From Loxodes magnus (lineage: Eukaryota > Ciliophora > Karyorelictea > Loxodida > Loxodidae), in assembly GCA_946699065.1 (NCBI GenBank), contig CAMPDV010000110.1, positions 310,001 through 374,000 of the forward strand: a stretch of 64,000 bases of DNA, in the 5' to 3' direction. How positions within the stretch are numbered: position 1 is the first letter of the stretch; each line of letters begins with the position of its first letter. Under the pieces are notes generated by a model, which made no database searches, was not told the DNA's origin, and worked only from the letters and a program-made list of their open reading frames with translations. The position numbers and the translations under genes were made by a program. This document shows positions 11,254 through 25,414 of this stretch, one piece after another.

Positions 11254-14200
11254 ATGAAGCTTAATGAAATGCTTCAGAATTAGGATAAAATATATCTTTC
11301 GTTTAAGTAGAATAATAACATTCTAGGCGTGTCTAGTAAACTACGCCAGCCTTATAATTGCTAGCTTTATCCAGTGGCTTACTCTTAGCCTTTATAGCAC
11401 TTTTAAGAAAGATGCTTGTTTTAGATTAAATTGCTTGATAACGAGTAGCAAAAGACGGGGATAAGATATGGCTGAAGTGTGTTTTTATAGCATATTATGA
11501 GCGAGAAATATATAAGTGCTACTACAGAATTCGATAACTAAACTTCTTATTTCTAATGCAAATTACAGCAAAAACCAGATCTTACTTGCTTATGAATAAT
11601 CGAGCCTGGATTCAAAATAAGAATGGAAGGAGAGTTTGTGATATATGAAGATGCTATAATTTTGAAGTCTAAGCATAACTCATAGTATATGGACATTTCA
11701 ACCGAGTAAAAGATCATTACAAAGCGTATTAAACAACCCTGGCTTGTCAACTTTTTTTAAAGATATTAAGATAAAGACAAAGTCAAACCAGGAGATTTAC
11801 TCAGGCTTTATCATATAGAAGCTTAAGGTTAGCTTTATGCTCGTATTGATGACCTTCATTATCGTTATGATATTTAGGCATCATAAATGATATTCGATTA
11901 ATTGATTAGAAGTGGTTTCATTTAACTTCAGAAAATAATTCTTAGGAGATCCAAGGCTATAAAAGAGTCAAGAATGAGCAGTAATATAAATGCATTATGG
12001 TTTATTGAAAAGGAAAGTGAAAGAGATGGAAGTGATATCATTTCATAAAAGGATATCATAAGGCTTAAGCATGTTTTAACAGGAGGCTACCTAAGAATTC
12101 ATGAAGGGCTATTTAATTTAATCGAAAAGCCAGATAATAATTGCAACTTCATCATAATAAATGCAACAACTTTTCAAGAAGGCTAAATCAATTATTATTC
12201 AAACGTCATATTGAAGCATTAAGAAAGCTAAAAAATAATAACTAACTATTAAGATGAATCTGATGAAGAAAATGACTTAATGGATCTAAACATAGAAACT
12301 GGATCTTAAGCAAGTTTTATTGAAAGGTCTAGTGAAATAAGAACTAACTCATTTATCGGAAGAAGAACAACTCGAGCTAATTCAACTTTAAAATTTATTG
12401 ACAGTGATTCTAGTTCTTTTTTAATAAAAGAGCAAGCTAAGGAAGATTAGCTTTCTTGTTTGTAGGAAATCTCAGTAGGCCATGCTTTTAAAATAATCCC
12501 ACAATATTCTGGAAAAGTCCTTCAATCAGTTTTAATAAAGTAAAATATAATGTTTCAATTAATTGATTTCTTAATCTAAATTGAAAAGCCATACAATGTT
12601 TATCCCAGCTTTCAACAAATGTAGTTAGTAATAGACACATAAATAAAGATAATCAGCAAGATTTAGAATTAAAAATAGCTAACAATAGAATAGATAAAGC
12701 AAAATTACAGATTAGAAACTAAGAAAGCAAACAGCTATATAGCCAAAGTATATAAATACTGTTTCCTGATTGAAATTAATTATTACATCCTTAAACTTAT
12801 TTGGCAGAAGTATTTGCATAGCTTCTATAAAAAGAAGAACACTCAAGAAGTGTTGCCATATGTTTAATCTATGAAATAGATATGCGACTTGAGTCATATA
12901 TTTCTAGGTTCAATGATTAAATAGAGCTCTAGAAATCTTGAAGTAATTATTCAGCTACATGGATTACCTTTAATTATTTAGACTAGTAAATATGATTTTC
13001 TTACTTGCATAAAAGATTTACTCTAGAGGCTTGAAAGTTTTGAGTAAATTGAAGACACTCTTTCATATGATGATATTGACGACATCATATTCTAAATTGA
13101 CAATGAACTAGAACAGGGAATTTATCCTTTCTAACTTCTAAATCTTTTATCTGATTTAGCTATTCCAGGAAACACTGGAGATAGAATTGTATAGCAGAAT
13201 ATACTAAATTTATACATAGGAACTAAGACAGAATAATGAGATCCATTTAGCTCCAGCTTGATTTTCACTTTCGTAAAGCATGAAAATTAATGATGTATTG
13301 ATATTTCTAGAAAGGGTAAACTTAGACCTTTGAATGATAAATAAACATTCAATCCAACTAGCGGAGCAAATGACCCTTAAGAAACCATTATTTCATTTGA
13401 CAAAATAGAAACTTTGAGCACTTAAAAGGTGAACTTTCTGCTAGCTTAATTGTAACTCTTCTAGAACCTGTGCAAAGATGGCTTTATCTAAGGCTAATAA
13501 ACAATCTCTTATCTAATGCCTCCATAATTTTTCTTTTACTGCATGACAGAAGGGAAATAATATCTTCCAATATAACTGAAAGTAAAGATAATAGAGCTAT
13601 TTGAAGACCTCTATGTTAACTATCATACATCTGGTAAGCCTATCTTAAATGTGGGAAACTTACAGGTAGTACTATAAAATGATGATTAGTTCATGGAAGA
13701 AATAGAGAGATCTAAGATATTTGTGATGGAAAATTTCGATTAATTGGTTCAAATGACTAGTGTATTTGTACAAGAGAAGAATGTACCCATTTTCTAATAA
13801 ATACTTATCCTGAGGGTAACCCTCAAATAAGTACTCCTTGAGAATACATCTCTATGATCCATTTCACAAAAGACTTATAGTGAGGAAGCCTTGCTAGTTA
13901 ACTCTTATTTAAAGCTCATAAAAAATCTGTTTATAAGAGGATTTTTCAACAAAGACTATAATAAATACATTTTAAAGGTTTTGAAGCATTATAACTGTAG
14001 TCTTCCAAAGTAGCTTTAAGACTATGTCTAGAAGTAAGAAAATTCTCATGAACTAAGTGAGATCCAGATGCTATAATAAATCGTTATTGAAAGGCTAACA
14101 TAAATAAACCTATAACTTAATAATAGTCAAGACTTCATATAAGTTATCAAAAAGGCTGTCGAAATTTTAAATGCCATATAAGATGTTTTACAGGTAGAAA

Positions 14201-17200
14201 TCTGCCAGAAAATCTGGTAAAAATATCTTCCCTTCATAAAACAGTGGGCAAACGATAATCAAGTAGAAATTTAGCTAAAGGAAAGTAAAGGTTAATAAAT
14301 AAAAAATCCTTAATCTGAGTTTTGGGAGCCATGTAGTAAGATCAACTTTTAAAGATTCCTGCCAATAAAGTAAGAGTAAATAAAAATACTGCAAGATACA
14401 CTTCTAAATGACCTTTCAATAGAAGAATCTGAACTAATAAAATTCTGTAACTTAGAAAACTAATAAATAGTTCAGTGCTTTTAGAATTTACTTCAAACAG
14501 ACAACGAAATACTAATTAGGTAAACTCTGCAGTTGATGACTAAATACTTCTCTTTTCTTTATAACATTTAGAAAGAATATGGTAAAGCTGCTGTTTTCTT
14601 TGATTATGAGGATTAAATAACTTACTAAAAAATTGTAAAGCTAAAGAAGAGGTTTTAGTATTATACTTCTCCTTTAAGACTCTCTGATGATGCTTGAACT
14701 CTAAAATAAATAAAGTCTTGCTTCATAGGGGAAAAGGAAATGGGATTAAATGAATTATGCTTTAACAGAATCTACGAAGGGAAGCCGTTAAGCTTTTTAC
14801 TAGAAAGCGGATGCTACATTGAAAGTGAGTAAATTAACCAATTTTGAATAAGGTACGCTAATGTTCATGAATCAGTCTTAAAGTTCCTCTCTTAAAAGCA
14901 AAAATCAAGAGAGTTCAAATATTACACGCAAAATCCTTAATAGCTAGAAATATTTAGGCTTGCATACTAATTTTTAACAGTCTTCTCAGTTACATCTAAT
15001 GAAAATCAAACTGCGTTAAGTAATAAGAAGAATTTTACTTTATTTTGGAGTAATTTAGAAATAGACGAATTGCGAATCCAAACGATTCAATTATTAGTTG
15101 TGCTATGCAAAAACAACGATAAGGCTATTGATTGCATTGGATAAAAGAAGCTTAAATTGCTGATTGATTAGATCCCATTAGTTGACCAACTTTCAGAAAG
15201 CGTAAAGTATAATCATCTTACTGCTATTATACAGATATTAAAAGTACTTTGCCTTGTAGAAAACTAGCCAAAGGAATTAAAGCAAAGATAAATCTAAGAT
15301 ATGCTGCTATAACTAGACGAAAAAATAGTAAATGCAGCTACTTTTGTAGAAAAAAAAGAAAACAACGAATGAATTTTTCGGCCGGATTGACTTATGAGTG
15401 GGTAAAAAGAAAAAATATAATATCACTTATCTTTCGTAGATCTAGCATCAACTATATGCTATAAAAATGAATACACTTAACGATTCTTTAAGATGTTCTT
15501 CAAATTTGAGGGATTAGTTCAAATAATCTTCAGCGAGCATTTAAGTTCTGAAATAAAGTTTTAATACATCAGGATGTTTAATTCCATGTATTTCAAAAGC
15601 TAAAAAAACGTAAATCCTTAGTATAACTATACCATATTCGTAAACCATCCTAATTTCTTAAACCTTTTTAGCATCTTCTCGGATACTATAAATCAAACCT
15701 ATGTGAATAACGAAAAAATTCAGTTAGAATTGAATAAGAAGTGGGAAATGTAGTCAAGAGAGAATTGATAGCACAGAAAAAGTTAATTGTATTTAAAAAT
15801 ATTTGAAAATTAGTTTCAGAACAATGAGACACTATTAAAGAATTTATACACTAGAGATCAAGAACTCACTTACAGAACTTTCGAAGTAATACTTCCTTTT
15901 ATTGTCAACATTATGTAATGCCAAGTGCTAAACTAAGTTAATGAAAATGAGGAAGAAAGGGACAAAATATTAATGGCCTTGAGGTAAATTATAAATGATG
16001 TTATTAAACTGTAAGAATCAATAAGTTCTAATGACCTTCAAGTTAAAAGAAACTCCATACTTGCCTTTTTTAACTTCTTTATGAATAACAGAACATTATA
16101 TTCCCAATCTATCCTTACTTAAAGCATCTGTGAAAGAATATAAAAGATTATCAATGATTTGCTGCCACAACTAAATATAATGCCAAATTTGAGTCCGCAA
16201 ATATGAAAGTAGAACTAGAGAACTTTTAGATGGTGGGTGTTTAAAAACGTCCTTCCTTCGATGTACAGTATTTGAAAAGAGACTTTCTTCATTAAAATAC
16301 AAAACATGTTTTAGCTCAAAACGTATAAAACAGACAAAGCTGCTAACTAATTTGAAGAAAACTACAGTGATTTACTATCTTGGAGAAATAGCTTGCTTCT
16401 TGAACTAAAAATGGAAAATTGCTTGCCTGAGTTCATATCATTTGCTAAAACTATTGATAAAATATACAAATAGAGAAATGAAATCTCTTGCTAAGAAGAG
16501 GATCAAGAACTGTTGCAAAGCAGTTTATTGGCTGAAAAAACTTTTACTATTTAATAACTTTTTCGACTTGAAAGTTTTGAAAATGACCAGAAATAGAAGC
16601 AGCAAAGATAAAATAGGAATTACAAGTTTCTAAGTAATATTGTAAGCTAAATGAATTCTCTTGAACCTCATTCGCTGATTTATTATTTGAAAATATGATA
16701 AGCGTTGTTTATCAAAAGAGGTGCTTAAGTTCAAAGTAGAGAGTAGAGTTGCATCAAACTGAAGGATGATAATATTCCTGAAGAGCTAATTTAGTTCCAG
16801 AATGAATTAACTGATTTGAGAATGCATGAGATGATTATAAGACAAATATCATCAACTAAGTCTAATTACTTCTCTTAAAGCCATGAATAAAAGCAGCAGT
16901 TATTTGAGCTATTCTAGTTGGCTGTCTGCATGACTTCATATGGAAATTTAACTCCATAAAATGCATTCTTTGATGTTTACTTGTAGCAAACTAAAGAACA
17001 AAAAGTTGGAAGGTATTTTTTGATCCGTATTAAAGGAATTTTACAGCAAGCCAGGTAAAATTTAAAAGCTAAGGAAAAAGACACGTTCCTGCATAAAACA
17101 GCTCAAAGCATTTTAATCTTCATTATGAATCTCTGCGAAAATCGTAACATTAGATCATAAAATATATTAAGAGAACAGCCTCAAATAAAATGCCATTATG

Positions 17201-19434
17201 ATATCGTTTCCGAAATATGCTACTTCTAGAAAGCCTTCGCTGATAATTTCATGAGACATGCCATTTATATTAATTAGGATAAAATTAGCGATTTCTTGAG
17301 AAATGTGGGTTTTGGTTTACCCACGAATTAAAGATAGAATGTAGATCTGGTTGACTGGTTTAAAGTAAAGCAAATTCAAGACTTCGAAATGATTTAATTT
17401 ATTCAAATTTGAAGAACAATGTCAGAGCTATTAATAGGTCCTAATGAGGAAAATAGGAGAATTATGAGTTAAAACTAAGTTTATACTCCAGTGAAGCATA
17501 TTTTAAAGTTATTAGGTTCAATTTCCTATATACTTAATTAGAATAGATTAACCTAGACTTGGAAATAAAAAATTAAAAATCGCTTCAAAAAGAAAGCTAA
17601 ATAAGACCTAAATTTACATTAGCTTAACTCTGCTAACGTGAAGTAAGATTAGTAGAGTTAGTTGGCGAAGCCATTAATAGCAAAAAATAAGTAAGAAAAA
17701 ACAGATAAGCTACCCAATAACTTGCAGTTTACAAAATTCAATGGGAATTGTAATAAATGCCTTTATAAATTAATTAAGAAAGCTTGGCGTCTTGGATAGG
17801 CTTAAAATTATCGTGATGCTCTTATTGCATAAAAAGGTAAGATAAAGGAAAAGACAAACAGAAAGCTTGTTTACAAGCTTGAATTTGGAATAGCAGAATT
17901 TATGAATATATTCTTAGAAGGAATTTATGAATATCATATATTTGAGATACTAAACGAACATATTGACAAGGATGGCTTAATATGCAACTTGTAGCAATGC
18001 TTCGAAAAAAATTAAGTGGATCTGATTGATTAATACTATAGACTTCTTTTGATTTTACTTGATAATTGTCAAAATGAAATAGATTTCATGCAAAAGTTTC
18101 AAGGCTGAGTAACATATTATAAGAATAGACCAAATGACTACGTTTGTCGAATAGAAGTTTAAGATGAAAATAAGCAAGTTATTAGGTTTTATTTCTAAAA
18201 GCCAAGTCTTATTAAAAAATTCTGAAACTCGAAATACATAATCAACAAGAAAAAATAGCTAATCAATAAAATTAATAGAATCAACCCTGAAGCCAAACTT
18301 TAAGATTTCCAATTAGTTACATAAGAGCTAAACTAAGAACTTTAGCACATGAATTATTTATATCAATGGGGACAAAAATCTAAAACAAAAAAATTAGTGT
18401 ATTCATTGGTTATAGCTCATAAGCACGCTTTATTTAACTCAAAAATAATTTTAATTCTTGCAATCAATGTTTTAATTCTGGTTAATTACTATCACATTGA
18501 TTAGTTTACTCTAGCCAGATAAAGTATTACATTATCCAGGATTTAGAACTTTCTCGGAGCCATTCTGTCTTTTATTAGTTTTATCTGAATTATAAATCAT
18601 CTTTTAATGAGAACTTTGTAGGATTATCTTAATGGCTAGTTGAATTTAAAAGACTCCAACTTATGCTATAAATTATTTATTTTCACTGTGTCTATATTAG
18701 GACAATTTTGAAGCTGGTGATATACCTTAACTCTTGCAATGATAGTTGAAGAAGTGCCGACTATGAATATTGTGCTAGTTTCAATAACTTAGTAAGCTGA
18801 CAAGTTGATATTCACAGTTTTTTTGAGTTTTATTTTCCTATACTGATATGTGAGTTTCTTCTACTTTAATACAATCTATAGAGGAGCCTACTCCTTTGAA
18901 GACTAAAATGATTGCAGTTCTCTACTTAACTGCTATCGCACTCATTTAGATTATGGATTAGCTTCTCCCCCTATCTGAAATGAGCTAGGTCCAATACCTT
19001 GGGAAGTAGAAGTACTGAATTATTCATATGTACTCTTCATCAATTTCATAATGACTGCTGTTATTGCTGGTATTATCATAGATACCTTTGCTGATATGAG
19101 AAACTTGCAAGAAAAGATTAACGATGATCAACTAAAATTCTGCTTTATTTGCAATATTACTAGAGATAAGTTTGACAAAATTGGAGTTGATTTTGAGAAC
19201 CATGTAAAAAAATAGCATCCTATGTGATAATATGGATGGCTTAAGCTATATCTTAAAAATAAGCCAAAGGTAGAATTTACTGGCCTTGAAACTTACCTTT
19301 CCAAGCTTATTGAGGAAAAATCTATTAGCTACATGCCAATAAAAAAAAGTATATAGTTGCTTAAGATAGAAAAGGAGCATTTTAAAAAAGAAGCAGCTAA
19401 AAATTAGGATTCTAATATCGGGCAAGAAAGCTGA
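11254..19434 (+). CDS. IP3-receptor-like Ca2+ release channel
   Basis: 2,726 aa in one uninterrupted frame of 8,181 bp. N-terminal ligand-binding/MIR-type region (residues about 1-430), then long helical RIH regions, a RIH-associated segment near 1960-1995 (NLCENRNIRSQNILREQ), and a C-terminal channel from about 2380 with TM helices near 2395, 2433, 2470, 2516 and 2590. The pore helix end and gate TAVIAGIIIDTFADMR are typical of IP3 receptors, as is the following zinc motif (FCFICNITRDKFDK...HVKKQH, about 2630-2655). The selectivity filter is unusual: LASPPIWNELGPIPW stands where GGGVGD is expected. The stop is placed at the TGA at 19432-19434; reading that codon as Trp leaves the frame open for several hundred more bases. 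Likely located in ER or another internal Ca2+ store. Confidence 0.85.
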
Positions 19435-20623
19435 AGGGAACTCTATTAACATTTTACTTAAGCACTTAATAAAATTCTGCAAGCAATAAATATATAATAA
19501 AGCTTATCTATATAAATAAAAGCACTACTCTTAGAGTAATACCCCATTAAAGCTATAATATAAAGAAACTATTCCCATGTAATAATAATAATTAATCTTA
19601 AGTTAAATTATTCAATATAAAGTTGTACTAATTAAAGTAAGTATTAATAATCTCTTAGTCTTACATTATAGATAGTTAATATACAAGAATGTCTAAATAA
19701 ATCAGTTAAAATAGCTTTGCACTATTCACTAATTTTAAAATAAGCGTTATAATTACAACTCTATATTATAAACCTTCATCCTGTTAATAATACTCTAGAC
19801 TCATATTTTTAAAGTAGCGATAGATGTGAATATAATATAATGAAAGAAATCTTTAATTTAATCCAAGATTTTAGTAGAATCTGTCTGATCTAGTAGTAAT
19901 GATATCCTATGAAAATAAATTAATCAATTGATCTTCTTCAAAAAGGAGGTTTAGATAAGCTAGTATAATGCTACTTAACTTCATTTTTGGAGTTACTCTT
20001 AAACTATTTGCTAATAGTTGGATGTACAAATCCCCATTCTAACTTTAACAAATTTACTCTAGTAATATTTTATTAACTAGTTTGTTTTAGATATTAAAAT
20101 CCCCTAGCAGGTTAAAAAACAAAGTAAAAAAGGAGTTAAAGTTGGAAGAATATTGAAATAAAGCAAATATTTAATTAATAGATTTAAATCTCAATAATTA
20201 CTTGAATGTTACTAAAAGAGAAATAGGCTTTTTAAGACTAAGTTTAACCTTATTTTAATATTAGCTTTTTGCTATGAAGTTCAATAATATTAAGAAAGGA
20301 AATAGAACTAAATTAAGCGTTCTAGTTAAATAAGCTATCAATAAAACAAATATATTCTAACTATATTTGAGTGGATCAAGAAAACAAGTTATTATCTGGA
20401 AAATATTTAAGTTAAATATTAGTTTAGAATTAAATAGATGAATAGCTAGCTAAAAAGTAAGATACAATAACTATGAGCTTATAAAAATCCTAATCTAGTA
20501 AAAATATTAGATAGATGATCTAAACAATTCTGGTATTTAATAATAGGATAACTACTTAACGAGTAAGTTATATATAGTGTAGATATTTAAAAGAATAACT
20601 TTTATTTTTTAAGTTTATTGTTC
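19435..20623. other. Unresolved region between convergent genes
   Basis: Lies between the channel stop and the acyl-CoA synthetase stop. The channel frame stays open, with one TGA, to about 20210. A minus-strand frame starting near 20040 (MGICTSNYQQIVQ...) is equally plausible. Neither shows a recognised motif and composition does not separate them. I see no RNA gene or clear repeat. Confidence 0.4.
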
Positions 20624-22648
20624 TCAGATCTTGGCTTCCTAATACATCTGTTGAATTTTATCATGATACTTTTCTTGAACTATTTTTCTTTTGACTTTAA
20701 GAGTTGGAGTCATTTCTCCTCCTGGTATACTAAAATCTCTCTCAAGGAATTACCATTTTTAGATTCTTTAAGCTCTTGAAATGGAGTCATTTTAGTTATA
20801 GTTATCAATAATATTATCAAGATAGAGTTTTATTTCTTTGCTTTTAAGTGCTTCTTGAACTGTAGTTATTTTTACTTTTAAATGTCTCTAAATAAATTCT
20901 TAAGCTTCAGGAGTAAGTTCAAAAGTAGGTGATAAATCTTCCATATTTACATTAACTTTTAGTGTTAGAAAAGCAGTTAAAAACTTTTTATCATCACCTA
21001 TTACAAACACTTAGCTTAAAATAGGGCATTTCTCTTTTATTTTGTTTTCAATTAGAACTGGAGCTACGTTTTCTCCACCAGCTGTTATGATTAATTCTTT
21101 AAATCTTCCAGTTATATAAAGAACTCCATCTTCATCTAGGTAACCCTCGTCACCCGAATGTAGGAATCCGTTTTTATCAATTGTATTAGCTGTGGATTCC
21201 TCGTCTTTAAAGTATCCCATAAAGTTAAGTCTTCCCCTCCAGCAAATCTCTCCCTTTTAATTTGCTGGTAAAGGTTATCCTTCTTAATTCAAAATTCTTA
21301 TCTCAGATCCTGGAACCTGTAGACCTGCACTACCCAATTTAAAGTTTTTCAAGCAGTTTACTGTGATCGCACCTGAACTTTCAGACATTCCATAAGCATT
21401 CATTATTGGAATTCCTAAGCTCATAAAGAATTAGAAATGAGCTAGAGGCATAGGAGCTGCTCCTACGAAGAAAGCTTTGCATTATGTAAATCCTAGTTGC
21501 TATTTTATTTTTTTAACTAGCAAAGTGTTAGCTAAAAGGTATCCAAATGGCTGTTTCTCTAGACGAGTATAAGCTTTCATAGCTTCTGTAGTTTTGCCTC
21601 TGCTCCAGTTTATTATTGACTTCTTAAGTCCAGTTTCTTTTGCAAGAGCTCCTGCAATTTTTTCTAGCATTTTTTCCCATACTCTTGGAACAGCTAAAAA
21701 TACAGTAGGCTCTACTTCTTATAAAAATTCTGCCAAGCCTCCCTTTAAAGCTGATTCATTAGCAAACAAAACTTGACATCTTGCAACTAGTGGAGTAATA
21801 ATATCAAAAAGCTAAGCTGCTATATGAGAGAGAGGTAGGAAACTTAGAATTCTTTCATCATCAGTAATTTTTTCTCCAGTGTTAGCCATAATATGAGTAA
21901 TTATATTAGTAGCAAGCCATATTAAATTATCATGCGTTAGCATCACACCTTTTGGATTACCTGTTGTTCCTGAAGTGTAGATAATTGTCAAGCATGACCC
22001 TGGAGTTATATTTCTTTCACGCTCCTCAAGTAATTAGTCAGATAACTCTTAACCAATAGTTAAAAAGTGCTTCCATGAAAATATTGGACCTTATATTCTA
22101 AGTGCCTTTTTGCTTGCCTCATATACAATAACAGCTTTGAATTATTGTAGGAAAGGACGATATTTCCTTATGTGTTCTTCATTTTAAGCTACTAGAATTT
22201 AAGCTTCGGAGTGTTCAGCTACATATTTACAAGCTTCAGATTGATTAGTTGTATATATTCCTACTGGTACGCAATTAGCAAAGATAGTACCATAATAAGC
22301 AATTACCCATTCAGGACTATTAAATCCTATAATGTTAACGCAGGAACGTTCTGGAATATTCAAAGCTATTAAACTTTTAGCAAACTAAACAGCTTCAACA
22401 TAAGTTTACTCCCATGTCCAAGATATCCATTACTTTTCTCTCTTAACCGAAAGTGCTGGTTTATTTCTAGCAATCTTTGCGTTTTATCGAACAATCTAAG
22501 TTAATTTCATGGGAGCAATATCAGCTTCAGGAACAGTAGCAGATTTAATAGGTAGTTCATCATTAATGTTGGTTGCCCAATAAAATCCTTTACCGTTTTC
22601 GCTGCACAATTTTTTAAAAGCGTTAGAGCTGATTTGTACAACTTCCAT
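20624..22648 (-). CDS. Long-chain acyl-CoA synthetase, bubblegum (ACSBG) type
   Basis: 674 aa, intronless. Activates long-chain fatty acids with ATP and CoA. The P-loop-like AMP-binding motif [14 protein letters not shown] is near residue 225, the A5 region MNAYGMSES near 410, and the signature [20 protein letters not shown] near 485, followed by [19 protein letters not shown]. The GENVAP form and the overall length point to the ACSBG branch rather than ACSL. All Trp codons in the conserved parts are TGG, whereas Gln is often TAA/TAG. ATG at 22646-22648, TGA at 20624-20626 after QEAKI. Together with the ceramide synthase in this window it touches acyl-CoA and sphingolipid metabolism, but the two genes are not clustered. 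Confidence 0.92.
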
Positions 22649-23239
22649 TTATAAATATAAGATTAATATTTACAATTTAATGGCTGTAAATTAAACTTTT
22701 AGGATGATCTTTTGCTTTCCTTTCTTCCATTTTAATTAAATACTAAATAAGTTCTTATCTAATTCTATTCTCAACTATATCATTAATTGTACTCCACCTT
22801 CTACTACATTCCTACCTATCTTCCTCAAGTCATTGATAGCTGATATTTAAACCTTAGTCTTTTAAACTACTGTTTAACCTCTATCTTTTGTATATAAGCC
22901 CTTGCTCAAACTAGTTATTATACTAGCTTCTAGAAGAGAGAATATAGGAGATATTGATGCAATTAGGTACTATAAGCTTAAGTAATTTCATTTCTATTTA
23001 TTAATCACATTTGACTAAAAAGACTAATATCCTTAACATTTAAATAGCCTGCTTTAATACTCTAGCTTAACTATATACCTATATACCTAAAGGATTAGAA
23101 CATTAGCTAAATAAGAAATAGCAAGTACCTAGAGTCTACTAATACAGCATAAATAGGAAGAGACTGTAAAGGAACTAAGCGTATGAGTAATAAATATAAC
23201 TAAGATCTAGTTAATAAAGTCTAACTTATTAAAATTAAA
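22649..23239. other. Short gap with candidate 160-codon ORF
   Basis: The plus frame 22704-23186 (ATG to TGA, no internal TGA, 160 aa) has a mixed hydrophobic/charged composition (SRRENIGDIDAIRYYKLKQF) and ends KQEETVKELSV. It could be a small gene lying divergent from the acyl-CoA synthetase, but no family is recognised. Otherwise this is promoter-type AT-rich sequence. Confidence 0.35.
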
Positions 23240-25414
23240 ATGTAGTCTCATCCTGATAATCTTATTATTGAAGGTACCAAGTTCTTTAAACAGTAACCTA
23301 GCTAAGACTCTAAGTAAATAAAGTATAAATGTCTCAGTTGCAACTAAACTTTCAGTTAAGACTAACTCAGCAGTCATTCTTAGATTCATAAATAGAAAAC
23401 ATCGGATAATGAAGTGATGCTGGATGAAGTTCTCTTTAAACTGACTAATAATTAATATTAATGCACTCTATGCAACCAGAAACTAGGAAAAATCTATATG
23501 AAGGCACATGCCAAAGCTCATAAGCGAGGAGCGGCTGAAGAAGAAGTTGCTAAAACTAACTCTTAAGAGCAGAAGTAATAACAGCAGACCAATGAAGCTC
23601 GTAATGCTGATTAAGATTAGCTAAATACCTAAAAAATAAAATAAAAGCCAAAGGTTAGTCAACTAGCTTCTTAGAAAATGCTTATTAAGAGAAATTTAAC
23701 AGAAAACACTTAATAAGTTTAAAATAAGCCTTCTAGTTCTTAAGTTCAATAATAAAAATAGTAGTAAGAACCTGAGATAAAATAGACACAAAAGGATGAA
23801 ACTCAAGTATAAAGTTAGAATAATAAAGATTTTCAGAAGCCTAATAAAAAATCTACTTCTCAAAGCTAAGTGTAACAATCAGAAAGCTAATAAAAAAATA
23901 ACAAACTTGGGTAATAAAAGCCAGCAGAAAAAGTAAATGCTTAAGACCAAAATCAATAAAAAATAGTAACTTCACCTTTCCTTTTGAAACTTATCTAAAA
24001 CGGTAACGCTAAAAAAAAGAATTAGCAAAATAAAAATAACGAGAAGAAAGTAGAAAGTGAGTAATAATAGTAAAAATAGGATGATATTTAAAGGAATCAT
24101 AAAGTAATGTATCTCCTAAATAAAAACTAGAAAAAGACATATTAAAATGATGAAGTTCAAAGCTCACAAATATCTCAAAAGGATCAGCTTTAAAATAAGC
24201 AAAATTCAAATTAGAATAAGGAAATAGAAGAGAAATCATATAATAAGAATAAATAAAATAATAATAGAGGAGAACATTATGATTAGAAGATACTAGCTCA
24301 TACCTAAGAAACTAAAATATCTAGTTAATAACTAAAGAATTAAGAAATGGATATAGAGTAAAGGTAATTTAATAAAAGTAGTCAGAATGAAAATTCGTAA
24401 TTAATCATGAGTGAAGAAACTCAAAACGAATTCTAATAGCAGGAGAATTAATAAGAATCTCAAGTACTAAGTTTACAAAGTTCTCAAACTTCAGAGTTTC
24501 GATTTGAAGGAGGTTAAGGGATACAAGAAATGGATGAAAAAGCCTTTTAAAATAATAACTAGGAATAGAAGCTTTAATGGATTTAGCAAGTTGATTTATA
24601 ATGATTTGAGAACTAAAATTCTGAAATTTAAGAACTTGAACTTCCTCTTGGAGATTTTGATATTGAAAATATACAAAATAATCAGGCTTCATTAAATTAG
24701 AACTTGTAAAAATAAAACAACTTAGCAAACTAGCTTGACTTAAGTGAAGAAACGTTGAGAAAATCCAATAAATAATAAGAAAACTAGACTTAAAATAATG
24801 ACTAAGACTATTCTATTTCAATACTGGATGATAACGATGTAAGAGATTAAAAATAAATAGCTTTTCAAGAGGATTAAGTAGGTGATTCTCAGAAAAGTGC
24901 CTAAGCAAACAAGCCTTCTTAAAAATATAATAGGAATTCAAAGGAATCCTCAGAATCGATTTAAAGCATTGAACCATAGTTAAAGAATAACCTTAACTAA
25001 AAAGACTTAAAAGGTAAAGTTTAAAAAAAGTAAGAACTGAATTAATCCACAGAATAACAATCTAATACACAAAGAAAAGAGCTTTTAAAGTAAAATAAAC
25101 CACTATAAGTTAAGAAAAAACAGAATTCTTAAAATTAATCTCAAGTCTAGTATTAAAATTAGTCTAAAAATGATCAAGAAAACCAAATAAACTCTAAGAA
25201 AAATGATTCATAGTCAGGCTAAGACTTTTCGACTAATGAATTTCAAAGATAGAAGAGAAAAAGAGAAGAAATGAGTGGATAGCTATTTGATTATTAGTAT
25301 ATAAAACTATTTATAAGAAAATGTTCTAAACTAGAATTAATTGCTCTACGGTGTTCTCAAATAAAACTTTCATGGGGTTTCAAAGCGATTTTGACATAGT
25401 TAGAGGGAATGTGA
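23240..25414 (+). CDS. C2H2 zinc-finger protein with very long Q/N-rich tail
   Basis: 724 aa in one frame. Two C2H2-type zinc fingers sit near the N-terminus: YKCLSCNQTF...HSQIH (about residues 30-52) and YQCTLCNQKL...HAKAH (about 78-100). The remaining 600 residues are low complexity, dominated by Gln, Asn, Lys, Ser and Glu. Nearly all Gln codons are TAA or TAG, including runs such as TAATAATAG, so in the standard code this gene would look like shattered DNA. A disordered, possibly prion-like tail joined to nucleic-acid-binding fingers suggests a nuclear factor, but this is inference. One in-frame TGA reads as Trp (QVDLQWFENQ). The last 45 residues are more ordered. The 3' end is uncertain: another frame overlapping the end (ATG at 25372) continues downstream, and a short unrecognised intron could join the two. 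Confidence 0.7.

Noticed and set aside
24405..24728. 107-codon minus-strand ORF
   Set aside because: Complement of the Q/N-rich tail of the zinc-finger protein; its sequence is the antisense of Gln/Asn codons and has no motif.
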